Notes: generated by a model not told the origin, from the sequence alone. Shown: positions 1 to 10,424, counted from the first letter of the stretch. The stretch: DNA of 64,000 nt from Pomphorhynchus laevis (GCA_012934845.2 WNNJ02000123.1:1-64000); one strand, 5' to 3'. Made by a program: numbers and translations.

Positions 1-130
1 ACCTACATTTCACGTTTCGACCCTTATTATCTGCTTTCTCCGTTGACTGATGCTGATCGGATTTGAACTCAGGACGTCTGTATCGTGATTCAACGCAACA
101 TCCACTAGGCTGGCTGCTCCAGTGGTGTAG
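1..130 (-). mobile_element. tRNA-derived SINE-like head (partial, cut by window edge)
   Basis: On the minus strand a polymerase III type promoter is visible: an A-box-like stretch CCAGCCTAGTGG (113-102) and a B-box-like GAGTTCAAATCC (70-59), spaced as in a tRNA. Cloverleaf arms are only partly recognisable, so this looks like a tRNA-derived SINE or tRNA pseudogene rather than a working tRNA. The body would run off the left edge of the window. Confidence 0.5.
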
Positions 131-650
131 ATATACATTTCTGTATATTACTTTTATTTATTTACTAAAATATTTATTATTTTTTAAATATAAAATTTTA
201 ATAATTTTTTTATTATATCTTATCTTTATTTTACTATTTATCCAATTAAAATTTATTACTAATTAAATCATTTAAATTTTCAATTAATTTATAATTTACT
301 TATTTTAATTATCATTTTAATGTGGATCTATTTTTTCATTTGTTCATATGATTTGTAAATTGTGTTAATTGTATTGATTGCATTGATTGATATAATCAAT
401 TGTATTGATTCAGATAAATACCGGCCTTTAAGAAATCAATAAATAAAATTAAATATGTATGCGTTGTTCTAGCTACCTAATTTAGCGTAGCGTCACAAGT
501 GTATCAATGCAAATAATAAGTAGATAATGAATCAAATCAAAATCCTTTATTATGAAATAAAGCAGTTATATTTTCTCATAAATTTACAGTGTTTGAAAAA
601 ATAAAAAATAAGGAAATAAAAAACACCATTACAAAAAATGTTTAATAATT
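131..650. other. AT-rich DNA, no gene seen
   Basis: Strongly AT-rich with short homopolymer runs. The open frame at 63-266 is a by-product of base composition. I see no splice-bounded exon and no known repeat. Confidence 0.5.
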
Positions 651-1223
651 TCATAAGGTGGATTGTACGATATTTGGGTGGAAGTATCGAGGTTTTCGTA
701 GCAGGGTTGATATAATGGAAGAAGGATCTTCAACAAACGGTTGTACCCCTAGTTGAAATAAATATCTGATATCGTTTGCACATTTAAGAAACTGTATTTT
801 TAGAAAGTTATTGAAGCACTCAAACGGTGTACAGGAAATACGACTAGCGGCGAAATTAATGCTATGCAGGATTCGGAGATCACTTGATGGTACGTCAATA
901 AATAATGGATATGATTCGCTAGAATTGATCGAATAAGTGCGCAAGTCAGTTGAAGAACATCTAAGTGATTTAAGCTTGGGAAGTAGAAGTAGACGCGAAA
1001 GACACTCTCTATAAATAGCAACAAAGTGTGTTCGACAAGACAAATTGACCGTGAATAAAACATTACGAATGCGTACCAGTTCGAGGCAGGGAATACCTGC
1101 GTCAAACTGTGGTATTCCCTGCTTGACGCAGAATACCAAAGTTTTGTAACTTATATTTGTTACTTTAATGTGTTCGATATTGACGTACCAATTTGCATGG
1201 TATGATAGTAATACCATCAACAT
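651..1223 (-). CDS. Uncharacterised 190-codon reading frame
   Basis: An ATG-to-stop frame of 190 codons in DNA less AT-rich than its surroundings; this length is unlikely by chance here. The product is rich in Leu, Ser and Cys, has no signal peptide or clear membrane segment, and shows hints of leucine-rich spacing (for example LLLLPKLKSLRCSS and SSDLRILHSINF). I do not recognise the family. Near its N-terminal end it contains an interlaced inverted repeat (1086-1131), so part of the frame may have been created by rearrangement. It could be a single-exon host gene, one exon of a larger gene, or the remnant of an unknown element. A 101-codon frame on the same strand in another phase (800-1105) is taken to be a shadow. 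Confidence 0.35.
   Translation of the reverse strand: MLMVLLSYHANWYVNIEHIKVTNISYKTLVFCVKQGIPQFDAGIPCLELVRIRNVLFTVNLSCRTHFVAIYRECLSRLLLLPKLKSLRCSSTDLRTYSINSSESYPLFIDVPSSDLRILHSINFAASRISCTPFECFNNFLKIQFLKCANDIRYLFQLGVQPFVEDPSSIISTLLRKPRYFHPNIVQSTL
1086..1131. repeat. Interlaced perfect inverted repeats
   Basis: GCAGGGAATACC (1086-1097) pairs perfectly with GGTATTCCCTGC (1111-1122), and CTGCGTCAA (1097-1105) pairs perfectly with TTGACGCAG (1123-1131). The order is A-B-A'-B', so the two helices cross and would form a pseudoknot in RNA. A further GAATACC copy follows at 1131-1137. Confidence 0.8.
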
Positions 1224-2089
1224 ACTTCATGCAATGCGAATTTGCACAACAAATGTTAAAATTATTAATATTTATTTACTTTTTAATAAATAAAAATAAA
1301 TAAATAAAAATAATAATGCTAAATCAATAATTTTTATAAATAAGAGAAAACATTTTTCAAAAAGTACGAGATGTGAAAATTAACAGTGTTAAACTACATC
1401 CTTCGAGGTGATGCAATTTGTCAAGGTATGTTAGCAGCCTCTTTTAATAACCGCCTGACATGGAAAAATTAACAGTGTAAAGCTATAATATAATATATTA
1501 TATTAATTATATTATATTATAACATATTATATTATATTAATTATATTATATTATAATATTAATATAATAAATATTATATTTATAATGAATTATTATAAAT
1601 ACATCATCCTAATTACTAATCCTAATTACTAATGTATCCATTAGTAATTATATATTACTAATGGATAATTTTTATATTTATTTTATTTATGTAAAATAAA
1701 ACTCACATTTGACAATATAATTTTAATATTAAATTATTGATTAATTAACAATCAATTTTCTTAATATTTTAACTGAATAGTTCAACGAAAGTTTCTATTT
1801 AATTATCAAAATATACATCCTTCGAAATTAATTCTTTTGGCATAAATATTTTTCGGTTTCCGTAAATTTCTTTTTTATTTTCATTTGTATGAATGAAATT
1901 ATTGCTTATTTTTAAAAACGTATTATATTTTTTATAATATTAATTCCACCAAAATGCGGGGGCATTTCATTTGCGGGGGCATTATTAATATAATGCCCCC
2001 GCAAATGCACCATCATATGTACAACTACAAAAATAATATATATTATAATATTATCTGAAACTTATTTATATGAATGAAACTATAATTTA
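1224..2089. other. AT-rich spacer with AT palindromes and one GC-rich foldback
   Basis: No gene seen. 1484-1575 is a cluster of short AT-only palindromes. The only GC-rich part is the foldback at 1968-2007, listed separately. Confidence 0.5.
1968..2007. repeat. Perfect 18-bp foldback with GC-rich arms
   Basis: The left arm 1968-1985 begins CATTTGCGGGGGC; the right arm 1990-2007 is its exact reverse complement; the loop is TAAT. A third, direct partial copy (ATGCGGGGGCATTT) sits just upstream at 1954-1967. The G5/C5 runs stand out in very AT-rich DNA. Confidence 0.85.
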
Positions 2090-2425
2090 TAATTCCGCCA
2101 TGGCGGTTTCAAGCCAGTGATGAGAAAGGACGAGGGTTGGCGATAGACTTCGAGACAATGCAGCCATAAGACAAAACCGTTGCATTAACATTATGAAATG
2201 TTGTCTTAATGAATTTCGCGAAACGCAACTGCAATGGTACGGCCATCTTTTCCGCGCAAACAACCATCCGTTAGGAAGACCAAAACTGCGATGGATTTAG
2301 GTTATTCGTCATGACCTAATGAGTGTCGGTCTGATAGCTAAAGATACTCTCAATAGAAGCAAATGGAGAAAATTTTCAAAAGCAGCAGACCACGTCCTCC
2401 ACAGGAAAAATGTTAAAGTAAAATA
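2090..2425 (+). mobile_element. 3' end of an RTE-like LINE (decayed)
   Basis: In the plus frame one reads RETQLQWYGHLFRAN, GRPKLRW and then DLMSVGLIAKDTLNRSKWR, the typical C-terminal tail of RTE-clade reverse transcriptases (family pattern R..L.W.GH..R, GRP..RW.D...DL, R..WR). At least one stop interrupts the frame (after GRPKLRWI), and only the last hundred codons or so remain. The upstream edge is not sharp. It is a dead 5'-truncated copy, unrelated to the PLE remnants that follow. Confidence 0.6.
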
Positions 2426-2429
2426 AGAA

Positions 2430-3140
2430 AAAATCAATCCATAAATTTTTTTATATTTTATTTATTTTAATATTATTGTATTGATTTATATATTTTACTA
2501 ATTTCTATTTGACGATATTTTCAAAGTAACCTAGTTTAATATAGTATAAATACCAAGGTGTAGTTTAAATACCAAGTAAAAATTAAAAATAATGCTAAAT
2601 AAAGTTCAAATAAATAATTATAAATAATAAATAATTGTTATATAAGATTTAATATAATTTATATCAAGTTAAAATAAAAAATTTAAATTTAAAATAAAAG
2701 TCAATTTTTATGAATAATAAATAATTGACGATGTATCACAATAAGGATTAGAGGTCATTTGGAGGAACTGCTATGCTATCAGGTTTCGGCCCCTATATCT
2801 CGACCTAACGTAGCAACTGGGCCTAACACATGCTTATGATGTATTTTCTCTGATTGAATTATGTTAAGTACCGACAGTAAAGTACCGTCAGCAGCTTTCA
2901 ATTAATTTTTATATTTCAATAAATTAAATCAGCTAACTGAGTCTACGTATTTAATATAATTATAAAATAAACAAAACATAATAATGCTAAATCAAAATTT
3001 AATAATTAAATAATAAAATAAATAATTGTTATAAGATTTTTTATAATTTAAATCAAGTTAAAATAAAAAATTGAAATTTAAAAAGTCATTTTTATGAATT
3101 GACTAATAAATAACAGACGTTGTATCAGAATAAGGATTAT
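2430..3140 (-). mobile_element. Naiad-like PLE 3' remnants (rearranged)
   Basis: On the minus strand: an AT-rich PLE 3' tail (3140-2862), then the ~105-bp paired motif (2853-2751), a second AT-rich tail, and finally a decayed RT C-terminal piece (about 2590-2430) related to 19146-19300. The order motif, tail, RT end is reversed relative to a single intact copy and is the same as at 43242-43690 on the other strand. No protein can be made from it. Confidence 0.6.
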
Positions 3141-3440
3141 TCTGATAATGGGTTTGCTTTGTCAAAAAGTTAATTTAGCTTCCCATTTACAGCTATATTC
3201 TACGGTCAATAGTTTTCCTTACTACGGCTATTTTTCTAGATGGAATTAGCTGAAGTAACACCAGGTGAAAACGGTCACTGTTTTTAGTGCATTGAGTTTC
3301 GATTGTTGTTCGTCACTGGCTTCCATTCTGTGATATTCAGCTGGCATATCTATGAACTTAATAGTAGCATTGCAGTGCGGCGAAAGCTTTGGGTTTCCAT
3401 TGCAAGGCGATGTTATAGATTTCATCTATCGAAGATTCGA
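3141..3440. other. Unidentified 300-bp insert between PLE remnants
   Basis: A less AT-rich stretch breaks PLE-derived sequence: PLE tail resumes at about 3441. No long frame, tRNA-like box or known domain was seen. It could be an insertion or host sequence between two PLE insertions. Confidence 0.4.
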
Positions 3441-3900
3441 ATTATCAGCTAACTGAGTCTACGTATTTAATATAATTATAAAATAAACAAAACATAATAA
3501 TGCTAAATCAAAATTTAATAATTAAATAATAAAATAAATAATTGTTTTTAGATTTTTATAATTTAAATCAAGTTAAAATAAAAAATTGAAATTTAAAAAG
3601 TCATTTTTATGAATTGACTAATAAATAACAGACGTTGTATCAGAATAAGAATTAGAGGTCATCAGGAGGAACTGCTATGCTATCAGGTTTCCCCCTAACT
3701 CCTCTACCCAACATAGCAGCGGGGCCAAATACATGCTAATGATGTATTTCCTCTGATAAAACTATCTAGTATCTTATTCTAATACAAAGTATATTATTTA
3801 TTATCCATCCATAAAAATTTGCCACTAAAGAGTTTAAATTTATTCTTTATATTATTGTGTTGATTTATATATTTTACTATTTTCTGCTTGATGTTATTAA
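3441..3900 (-). mobile_element. 5'-truncated Naiad-like PLE copy
   Basis: Read on the minus strand: the last ~35 codons of the PLE reverse transcriptase (3895-3785, near-identical to 19255-19146), the ~105-bp paired motif (3757-3655), and the AT-rich tail ending near the TACGTAGACTCAGTTAGCTG signature. Truncated from the 5' side, as expected for incomplete reverse transcription. Confidence 0.75.
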
Positions 3901-5735
3901 ATAATTCCTTAACACGTATTTAACCTCGCTGCTATGTTGGATAAAAATGACGTTTATTTTAAATTTCATTTTTTTATTTTAACTTGATTTGAAGTTAAAA
4001 TGATAATGAAGTAAATAATAATAAAGTAAATAATAGCATAATTTGTCATGAAACTCTGTTTTGAGAAAACAAACATCTATTAATTCGTTTCACGATTTGT
4101 ATGTGGATATAATATCAATCGCTGGATGAATATAGTTATGTTAACAAACTATCAGTGATTATTAATACTTTAACATTTATTGTTTTATTATAAACAAATT
4201 TGATTACATATTGTTGCAATTCTTAAGAATGAGATTATCATTTATTATTTATTTATATTTGTATTAATAACAATTGTTTACAAGTTGCACAGAATAAAAA
4301 TGAAGCACAACAAAGTATTTTGTTAACCATAACCTTGGATAGTTGCGATTCCAAGAAATAAATTAGTAATTTGTTATTGCCATAACTACGGCGTTCTTTC
4401 GAACGCCGTAGTTATGTAAAGCAAAATAAATTAAGCAAATTAATAGTCGAACACTGTATGTCTACACCACTCTGTCTGTCTCAAGATCAAGTAAACGCAG
4501 CAATAAGAATTGCGATGATTTTCGAATCTCAAAAATATGAACATTGTCACAGGTTACATGATAAATAGCGAATACTCTGTATTCTAAATTTTAGGCATCT
4601 ACACTTGCTGGCCAACAAGATTCAATCTATTTATAGAGGATATAAGACTAGGAGACGATTGACAAGCATTAGAATGGTATTATATATATTGTATAATTTT
4701 ATATAAAATCAAAGTTGAAATCAAAGTTGCAATTAAATTTGTAATCAAACTTGCAAAGTTACACTACAGTAATCTTCTTTTAATCTGAGCTGATAATCTT
4801 TCCGTATTGTTGAGAGACAATATGTGATAATCGGGAGTACCATTGTTTTAAAGAATTGCAGTTCACAGTTGAAATTAAAATATTTTGTTTCGTAAAGAAG
4901 ACGCTGTATCTCGTATTTTGGCATGTTTTAATAATAAAATATTATTTATAGTATATAATATATATTTATTGGAATAATTTTTTTAATTAATAAAAGATGC
5001 AATTATAAATGTTACCCTTTAATTAATCATTACATTTTTAATCTTAAACTATAATGTTGTTAAGTACTTAATCATATATCTCTAGATAGAAAAACAAAAG
5101 CGTTTATTCTCAATCTAGTTGCGCGAATCAAATATGGCATGTTTATAGAATTAGTCGCTATAAAAAATAAAATTAAATAAATCGCAGTATTTACCATTTT
5201 TAAGCTCAGTGAATTTAGTTCTTTTGGCGCTAGAATAAAGAAATCATATTTTCTAAAAAATGAAAAAAGCTATTTAAATTCACTTATTTTATTTAAAGGC
5301 TTTTATTATTATTTAAATTGTAATTCTTTAATTGTATCAACGATTGAACATTATCGTAAAAATTTGAACGGTCACGTTATTTTCTGGATTAATTATAGCA
5401 CCTTGTATTGACGTATATTGCATTTTGACTACTTTTTCTTTATTGATTATAATTTTTTAATTCTTTTATTTTTTAAAGAAATATCTTTATTATTCAAATT
5501 AAAATACATCAATCACAGTCAGTGTCAGAAAATAAACTTAAAATGTTTATCGAAGCAACTTTTAATTTCCAAGATAAAATTGCGAGCGTACCGCTCTGAT
5601 ACATTGCCGATTGATTTGCCATTTTAAAATCAACGTAATTCGCAATTGTGTTATAATACCACCGCGTAATTGATTATTCCTTTCAGCTTTTCTTCATGTC
5701 AGTCGTTTTAATACAATTTGCGAGTTGTGATTCAT
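3901..5735. other. AT-rich spacer, no gene seen
   Basis: Low-complexity AT-rich DNA apart from the 36-bp hairpin at 4381. Small open frames (for example 5418-5627) have Phe/Leu/Ile-rich content expected from base composition. Confidence 0.45.
4381..4416. repeat. Perfect 16-bp hairpin
   Basis: CATAACTACGGCGTTC (4381-4396) is followed by a TTTC loop and its exact reverse complement (4401-4416). It stands alone in AT-rich DNA. Arms are too short for a typical animal pre-miRNA. Confidence 0.85.
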
Positions 5736-5739
5736 TCCA

Positions 5740-6510
5740 TCAAGTGATGACATAATAAATGGAATTATGCCATTTCAATAGATGTAATGCGTTCCCCGTA
5801 TTTAGCATTTTCCGCTTTTCGTGGTATACATAGCCGATTGACAATTTAAGTGAATAGGACAACGCCAAGTGGTTAAAAACATTATTGTTCCTCATAAGAA
5901 AATGTAATTTGACTTTCCCTTCATGAAAATGATCAGGTCCATGATCAGGTATATCATAGACCAAGTTATCCTGTCACCGAAAAGGCCATTACAAGTTATG
6001 CCAACTCGATAATTTCGGTGTCGTGTAGTAGAATTTTCAAACTCGAGATTTTCAAGAACAGCCTGCAATTAAAGTTCAATAGCTACTTCAAAAGTAACAT
6101 TGGAAAGTTTATCGGCTAAAAAATCACGAACAATATCATGTCTAATGATATGACACCCTCCAGCTTGACTAGCCAAATCGTGTCTTAATGAGAATTATTT
6201 ACCACATACACTGGGTGCATTTTTGGTAACGAATTGTATCGAACTGTGGTAGCCTAGTGAAACGCAATTTTCGTCAGCATACAACCACTTAATTTCATAG
6301 TGCTGGCAAGAAGCAATGAAGACACTCCCGTATCGGCCCAAATTTTATTATTAATCAAAATTGACAATCATCATGGGCCAGTTTCTCGACTTTGTGTCTT
6401 GCAAATTTATCGTTTTTATTTCTAATCAATGACACAATGTTAGTTTACATTTTTAATTGGTAATCTCTCGTTAATCCATCGATTAGAGGCGTGCACATCT
6501 GTATTAATCT
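5740..6510 (-). mobile_element. C-terminal RLE-like part of an RT retroelement (decayed)
   Basis: On the minus strand RHDIVRDFLADKL (about 6160-6110) is followed some 300 bp later by KYGERITSIEM in another frame. Both match the region after the RT in a metazoan retroelement family whose pattern is GG....RH..IRD..A..L then Y..RI..IE...F.PLV. Frames are broken more than once and no start remains. The same family is seen at 23184-24560, which keeps the RT. It is a fossil fragment. Confidence 0.5.
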
Positions 6511-7238
6511 AGTATATTCTATTTATGGGGAATCAGCTGGGTCATTTATTCCCATTCCACCATGTCTTATATATTGATAGAGTCATCTGTAACTGTTATA
6601 CCGGAAATGGAAGGTAAAACACTCTCGAATATAACCTTTGACAATCATCTAAATAAGGTGGCAAAAGGTTTGCATGTACTCTATGTAATTCCATATAAAC
6701 TGCATTAATTGCGTAAACGCTGTATAAGCTATATGTGATCTAACATCGGCTACGTCTGGCAAAGAAATCTTTGTGTATGAGTTTTCTTTGTACAAAATGT
6801 TTTTCTTTGTAGAAATTTATATTTAATTCAATGCAATAAAATCATAAATAAATTGTAACACTAATTAATTTTTATTAAATTTGTAACAAGATCGGTTATT
6901 CGCGATTTATCAATTATCGCCTCTTTTATCAACAATCATTTATGCTATCAACATCAAAAGTTTACGAAATTATTGATTTAATAAAGTTTAAAAACAAAAT
7001 TAGACAACTCAAATGTCTTTTATGTAAACATTTATTTGGAATTAATTATTACGGTGATAATCAGAATTATTATTTATTTCATGATAAGGGTGACGGAATT
7101 ATTCGTTTGCGTAACAACATAATCCTTTTTTATTCATTCTTAAACAAGAATAAAGCGAAACGAGGATGCCGTATATATTGTATTATAGGTTTTTAGTTCA
7201 CAGTTATGCCAGTTTAACATCATTTTTATTAGTACTAG
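6511..7238. other. AT-rich spacer, no supported gene
   Basis: Contains an 84-codon open frame at 6942-7196 rich in Lys, Ile and Asn. A CLLC motif is not enough to assign a zinc finger, and no splice-bounded exon was convincing. Confidence 0.4.
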
Positions 7239-7239
7239 C

Positions 7240-7560
7240 TATGCCCCCGTGGCCAAATGGTGGAGTGTACATTGCAAACTCTATGTACGGGGTTCAAACC
7301 TCGTGGATGCACCCTCTCTTGACTTCTCTGTAAGCACACGTTAAAGCCACAAGGTTGCGTTGTCGAAAGACGTAGGAGCACCCGATGATGAAGCGGGTTC
7401 ACTCTTCATTAATATTAGCTATAATTCCGTAAAGCTTTGATGTTGTGAAAGCTTTGATGTCGTAAAGCTTTGATGTTGAAAGACGTAGGAGCACCCGATG
7501 ATGAAGCGGGTTCACTCTTCATTAATATTAGCTATAATTCCGTAAAGCTTTGCCATCCTG
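7240..7560 (+). mobile_element. tRNA-derived SINE with internal duplication
   Basis: The head shows an A box (TGGCCAAATGG) and a B box (GGTTCAAACC) at tRNA spacing, with tRNA-like ends around 7241-7312. The body contains a ~75-bp segment present twice (about 7366-7440 and 7478-7553), linked by short repeats of AAGCTTTGATGT. The tRNA part does not fold into a clean cloverleaf, so this is a SINE rather than a gene. The end near 7560 is defined only by loss of the repeat. Confidence 0.6.
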
Positions 7561-8118
7561 GGTCGTTCTTTAGCCATGTTTTAATAATATAATGTCGTAC
7601 CACTTTTGTGATCGTCTTTGGACTTGAAGATTGTGTTCATCATGTAATTTAATAATTCACGTGGTTATCTTTTCTAAGAGGGTTCTTGTTATGAACTTTT
7701 TTAAAATAGTTTGATAGTTCTTTTATTAAAAAAGAAAAATCGAAACTATTTTGTCATATCCTGCTGTAAATTGTTTTTTAAGCACATTTGATAGACGGTA
7801 TTCTAACGAAGATCCGAGATTGAGGTTACATTATGAACATCAACATATATATCTCATTGCACAACATTTTACATTCTTAAATTTTTGAAATCATGAGATG
7901 TATCGTATAAGTTAGAATGAAGGTCGAAAAAAAGAGGGAATTTTAGTTTAAATAGATTAAAATTTTAAAATTTATTTTTTTACATTAGAAACAGTAAAAG
8001 CTTGCTAATGGAATTTTGTCTTTGTTTGGAATAGATGTAACTTGAATAAAATCTATTTCCATTGATTATCTGTTTGATTTAGATATTTAATGAAAGCATA
8101 AATTACTATAATTTTACA
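7561..8118. other. AT-rich DNA upstream of the IQ-motif exons
   Basis: Probably intron or 5' region of the gene ending at 8441. A weak candidate exon follows a TTTTACAG acceptor at 8119 (reads HNKLEQFKF), but I could not confirm its donor. Confidence 0.3.
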
Positions 8119-8238
8119 GCACAATAAATTGGAACAATTTAAATTTGTGCTAATATTGATTTTTTAATTGAATTTTAAAATAATTATTTTTGTTGATATA
8201 TACGATGCTTAGATCAAATATAAATAAACCGTATTTAG

Positions 8239-8441
8239 AATATAACAAAAGAAGAATCTTATCAACAACTCAAAGATATAAGTGCTTTAAAGGTAAATGT
8301 TGTCATCTTATTAAGCCAATTTTATCTTTTATTAAGATACAAAAGGTATGGCGAGGATATAGGTCACGTAAATACATGTTTAATACGAAACAATTTAAAG
8401 CCACAATCAAACAATCGAAGCAGATCGGTGAACTTTTATAG
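8239..8441 (+). CDS. Last two exons of an IQ-motif host gene
   Basis: Exon 8239-8292 follows a TTTAG acceptor, reads NITKEESYQQLKDISALK and ends at AAG|GTAAAT. After a 44-bp intron (8293-8336, ending TTTTATTAAG), exon 8337-8441 reads IQKVWRGYRSRKYMF and on to TAG. Both junctions are phase 0. The second exon carries a good IQ motif (IQ...RG...R), the calmodulin or myosin-light-chain binding signature common in motor, cytoskeletal and ciliary proteins. The first exon looks coiled-coil-like. Reading straight through the intron gives a longer but misleading frame from 8190. Upstream exons were not found with confidence and the protein is not named. Confidence 0.55.
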
Positions 8442-9099
8442 TTAAGTTTACAATTTAATTTTGCTGAAATGTCTTTCTAATATTCAAGTTGAAAATCAGA
8501 AATCTCCTATAAAATATTACATAGAATAATTAAAATGATAAATGATAAATTATCAATTTACATTTATATAAGTGTATCACTCTTTACATTAAAATTCGGA
8601 CAGGACTGAATCCCACCGACAGCCGTCAGTGATATACTCTTGACCGAATATGTATTATATATTTTTACGTTAGTCATTGTGTCTAACTGCGGTCTGGGGT
8701 CAGTTTGTGACGCAGTTTATATAATTTCAATTTAGAACAAACCAGACAACAGCAAAATTTATTCGACAATATTTAGAACAAACGTTTCGGCTAACGCCTT
8801 CTTCAGTATTCACTGTTGCTCAACAAGAAATTACACACTTATACTAGCTGGTTGCAGAAGAAAGCAATATATTTTTACTTACTATGACGTCATATTGGTG
8901 CAAACGGGTGGTCATTTTTATTCAAGGACTTATCGGTCATTAGTTATCCAATATGTTTCTCGCTATTTCCTTCTTTTAGTATTGTCGATCGGACCGTCAA
9001 TTATTGTTTTAACCATTCGACTCAGAGGATTTTCGATAAGGTGGGATGCTGCTCCATCCGCGCTGCTTCAGCCTTGTCGTACGTCCATCCGTTTATTGT

Positions 9100-9240
9100 T
9101 GGCCCTTATATTAAATTGTGTCATGCTTTGTCCCACATATTGTACCGGACAATCCATGCACCCACAAAGATATATGCTGCATTTTGATTTGCAGTTGTAC
9201 GTTTCATGGATCAGATATTTCAGTCCTGTTTGTTGACTCA
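9100..9240 (-). pseudogene. GIY-YIG nuclease domain of the canonical PLE
   Basis: Read on the minus strand (9195-9118), KCSIYLCGCMDCPVQYVGQS matches the start of a GIY-YIG domain: SIYL stands at the GIY position and QYVGQ at the YIG position, with the Cys pairs usual in PLE nucleases. It lies downstream of the RT. In live elements this domain nicks target DNA to prime reverse transcription. Here it is separated from the RT by frame changes. Confidence 0.7.
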
Positions 9241-9716
9241 CATAATATTTCGTTCTAGCCGGATCATGACAATTTTACACAGGTTGTCGTAACAAGGTAA
9301 ATTTCCTTTGAATTCGGGCATTGTATGCTCATTAGTTTTTCGTCCACTACGCGTAAGCTTTTCAATTGTGCATCTACCCTTGTATCTTATCGATGGCCTT
9401 CTTATCGAGGGATCACTATATTTATCAAGTAATTGGTTGAATTCAGACTCAAGGCTTTTAATCGCTGGAGTATAAGTCATTATGACGTTGAACGATCTGT
9501 TTTCAATGTCCTTTCTTTATTGTTCAAGTAAGAAACTTCTTGACATCTTCTTTACTTTATCGAACTGTGTCAATGTTTGCCTGTGTTTATATCCCCGTCT
9601 TGTAAAGTGACTGATTAATCATTTAGGCATTTCGCAAAATCTTCATCCCTAGAGCATATTCTCCGTATCCGTATTGTTTCATTTCGCAGTACGTTTCGTT
9701 TTGTAGTTGGCGGGTG

Positions 9717-10244
9717 TCAATTATTGGCATGTACATAAGACCTGATACCGTCGAACTTCTGATAGCAAGTTGTTACGAGTTCATCATTGTGTTTGTATAT
9801 TAGTGTGTCGAGAAACAGTATACAATCGTTTTTAGCAGTATCTATAGTGAAATGCAGCTCGCAACACTCGTTTAGCGATGCCATAAAATTTCCAAGGTTA
9901 TCCTCTGCATAAGCCATGCATAGGCCTGCATATGTTGGACCGACTGGAGTACCCATGGCTGTGCCTCTTGTATGCCGGTAGTAGTCATTGTTGAAGCAAA
10001 AGGTGTTTGACTTTAATACCAATTTCAAGAGTTCACGTATTTTTTAAATTTTTGTTGGCCCGTATTCTCTCGATATCATCAGTTCACGAATAAATGCGAT
10101 GCCGCTGTCTGTATCGATCGAAGTAAATAATGATTCTATATCAATTGTTGCAAGGATCTTCAAGGTAATCATCGTTTTTCTGGTTTCAAAAATGCGTAAA
10201 AACTCGTCTATGCCTTGATACAATAATTTTGGAGGGTCACACAA
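9717..10244 (-). pseudogene. PLE reverse transcriptase palm fragment
   Basis: Two adjoining frames. The upstream one (10244-10044) has ATIDIESLFTSID, the PLE form of RT motif A. The downstream one (10028-9717) has HTRGTAMGTPVGPTYAGLCM, the PLE form of motif B, and ILFLDTLIYKH, the block after the YADD motif; the YxDD box itself is not visible. The function was copying element RNA onto host DNA ends. The two parts are in different frames and the 5' half is absent, so it cannot be active. Confidence 0.75.
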
Positions 10245-10345
10245 GGGGACCTTCGCATTGAAGTCCCCTTGTGTAAGGATTCTTACTTCATAAAGTCATG
10301 AAGTAAGGATGCTGGTTTTCAATGCGAAAATCTACTTGTGTGACC
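10235..10345. repeat. Foldback element with nested inverted repeats
   Basis: Terminal arms GGTCACACAAG (10235-10245) and CTTGTGTGACC (10335-10345) are exact reverse complements. Inside are a 12-bp hairpin (10239-10250 with 10263-10274), an 11-bp pair TTCGCATTGAA/TTCAATGCGAA (10252-10262 with 10318-10328) and a 10-bp hairpin (10282-10291 with 10298-10307). The sequence before 10245 can pair with either of two partners. It sits exactly where the PLE frame ends. Confidence 0.8.
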
Positions 10346-10424
10346 TAGCAAATATTCAATAGATAATTAAGCATCCATAACAGGATCAACAATTCCGATT
10401 GCCATATACTAAATTATATATACT

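Larger units (their letters stand above)
8640..10250 (-). mobile_element. Penelope-like element, canonical order (RT then GIY-YIG), decayed
   Basis: Minus-strand copy with RT first (10244-9717), a linker (9480-9238) and a C-terminal GIY-YIG nuclease (about 9240-9100). It ends with CTGAAGAAGGCGTTAGCCG (8805-8787), a signature often seen near PLE 3' ends. This order is the classical Penelope/Poseidon type, unlike the permuted copy at 18721-21610. It lacks the RT N-terminal half; the upstream side stops at the foldback at 10235-10345. Several frame breaks show it is an old dead copy. Confidence 0.75.

Noticed and set aside
7241-7312. Functional tRNA gene
   Set aside because: A and B boxes are present but acceptor and anticodon stems do not pair cleanly; it heads a SINE.
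8190-8441. Single 83-codon frame as the IQ protein
   Set aside because: Splicing out 8293-8336 gives better peptides on both sides with good donor and acceptor; the read-through part is intron.
8895-9236. 113-codon plus-strand protein
   Set aside because: Shadow of the minus-strand PLE GIY-YIG region.
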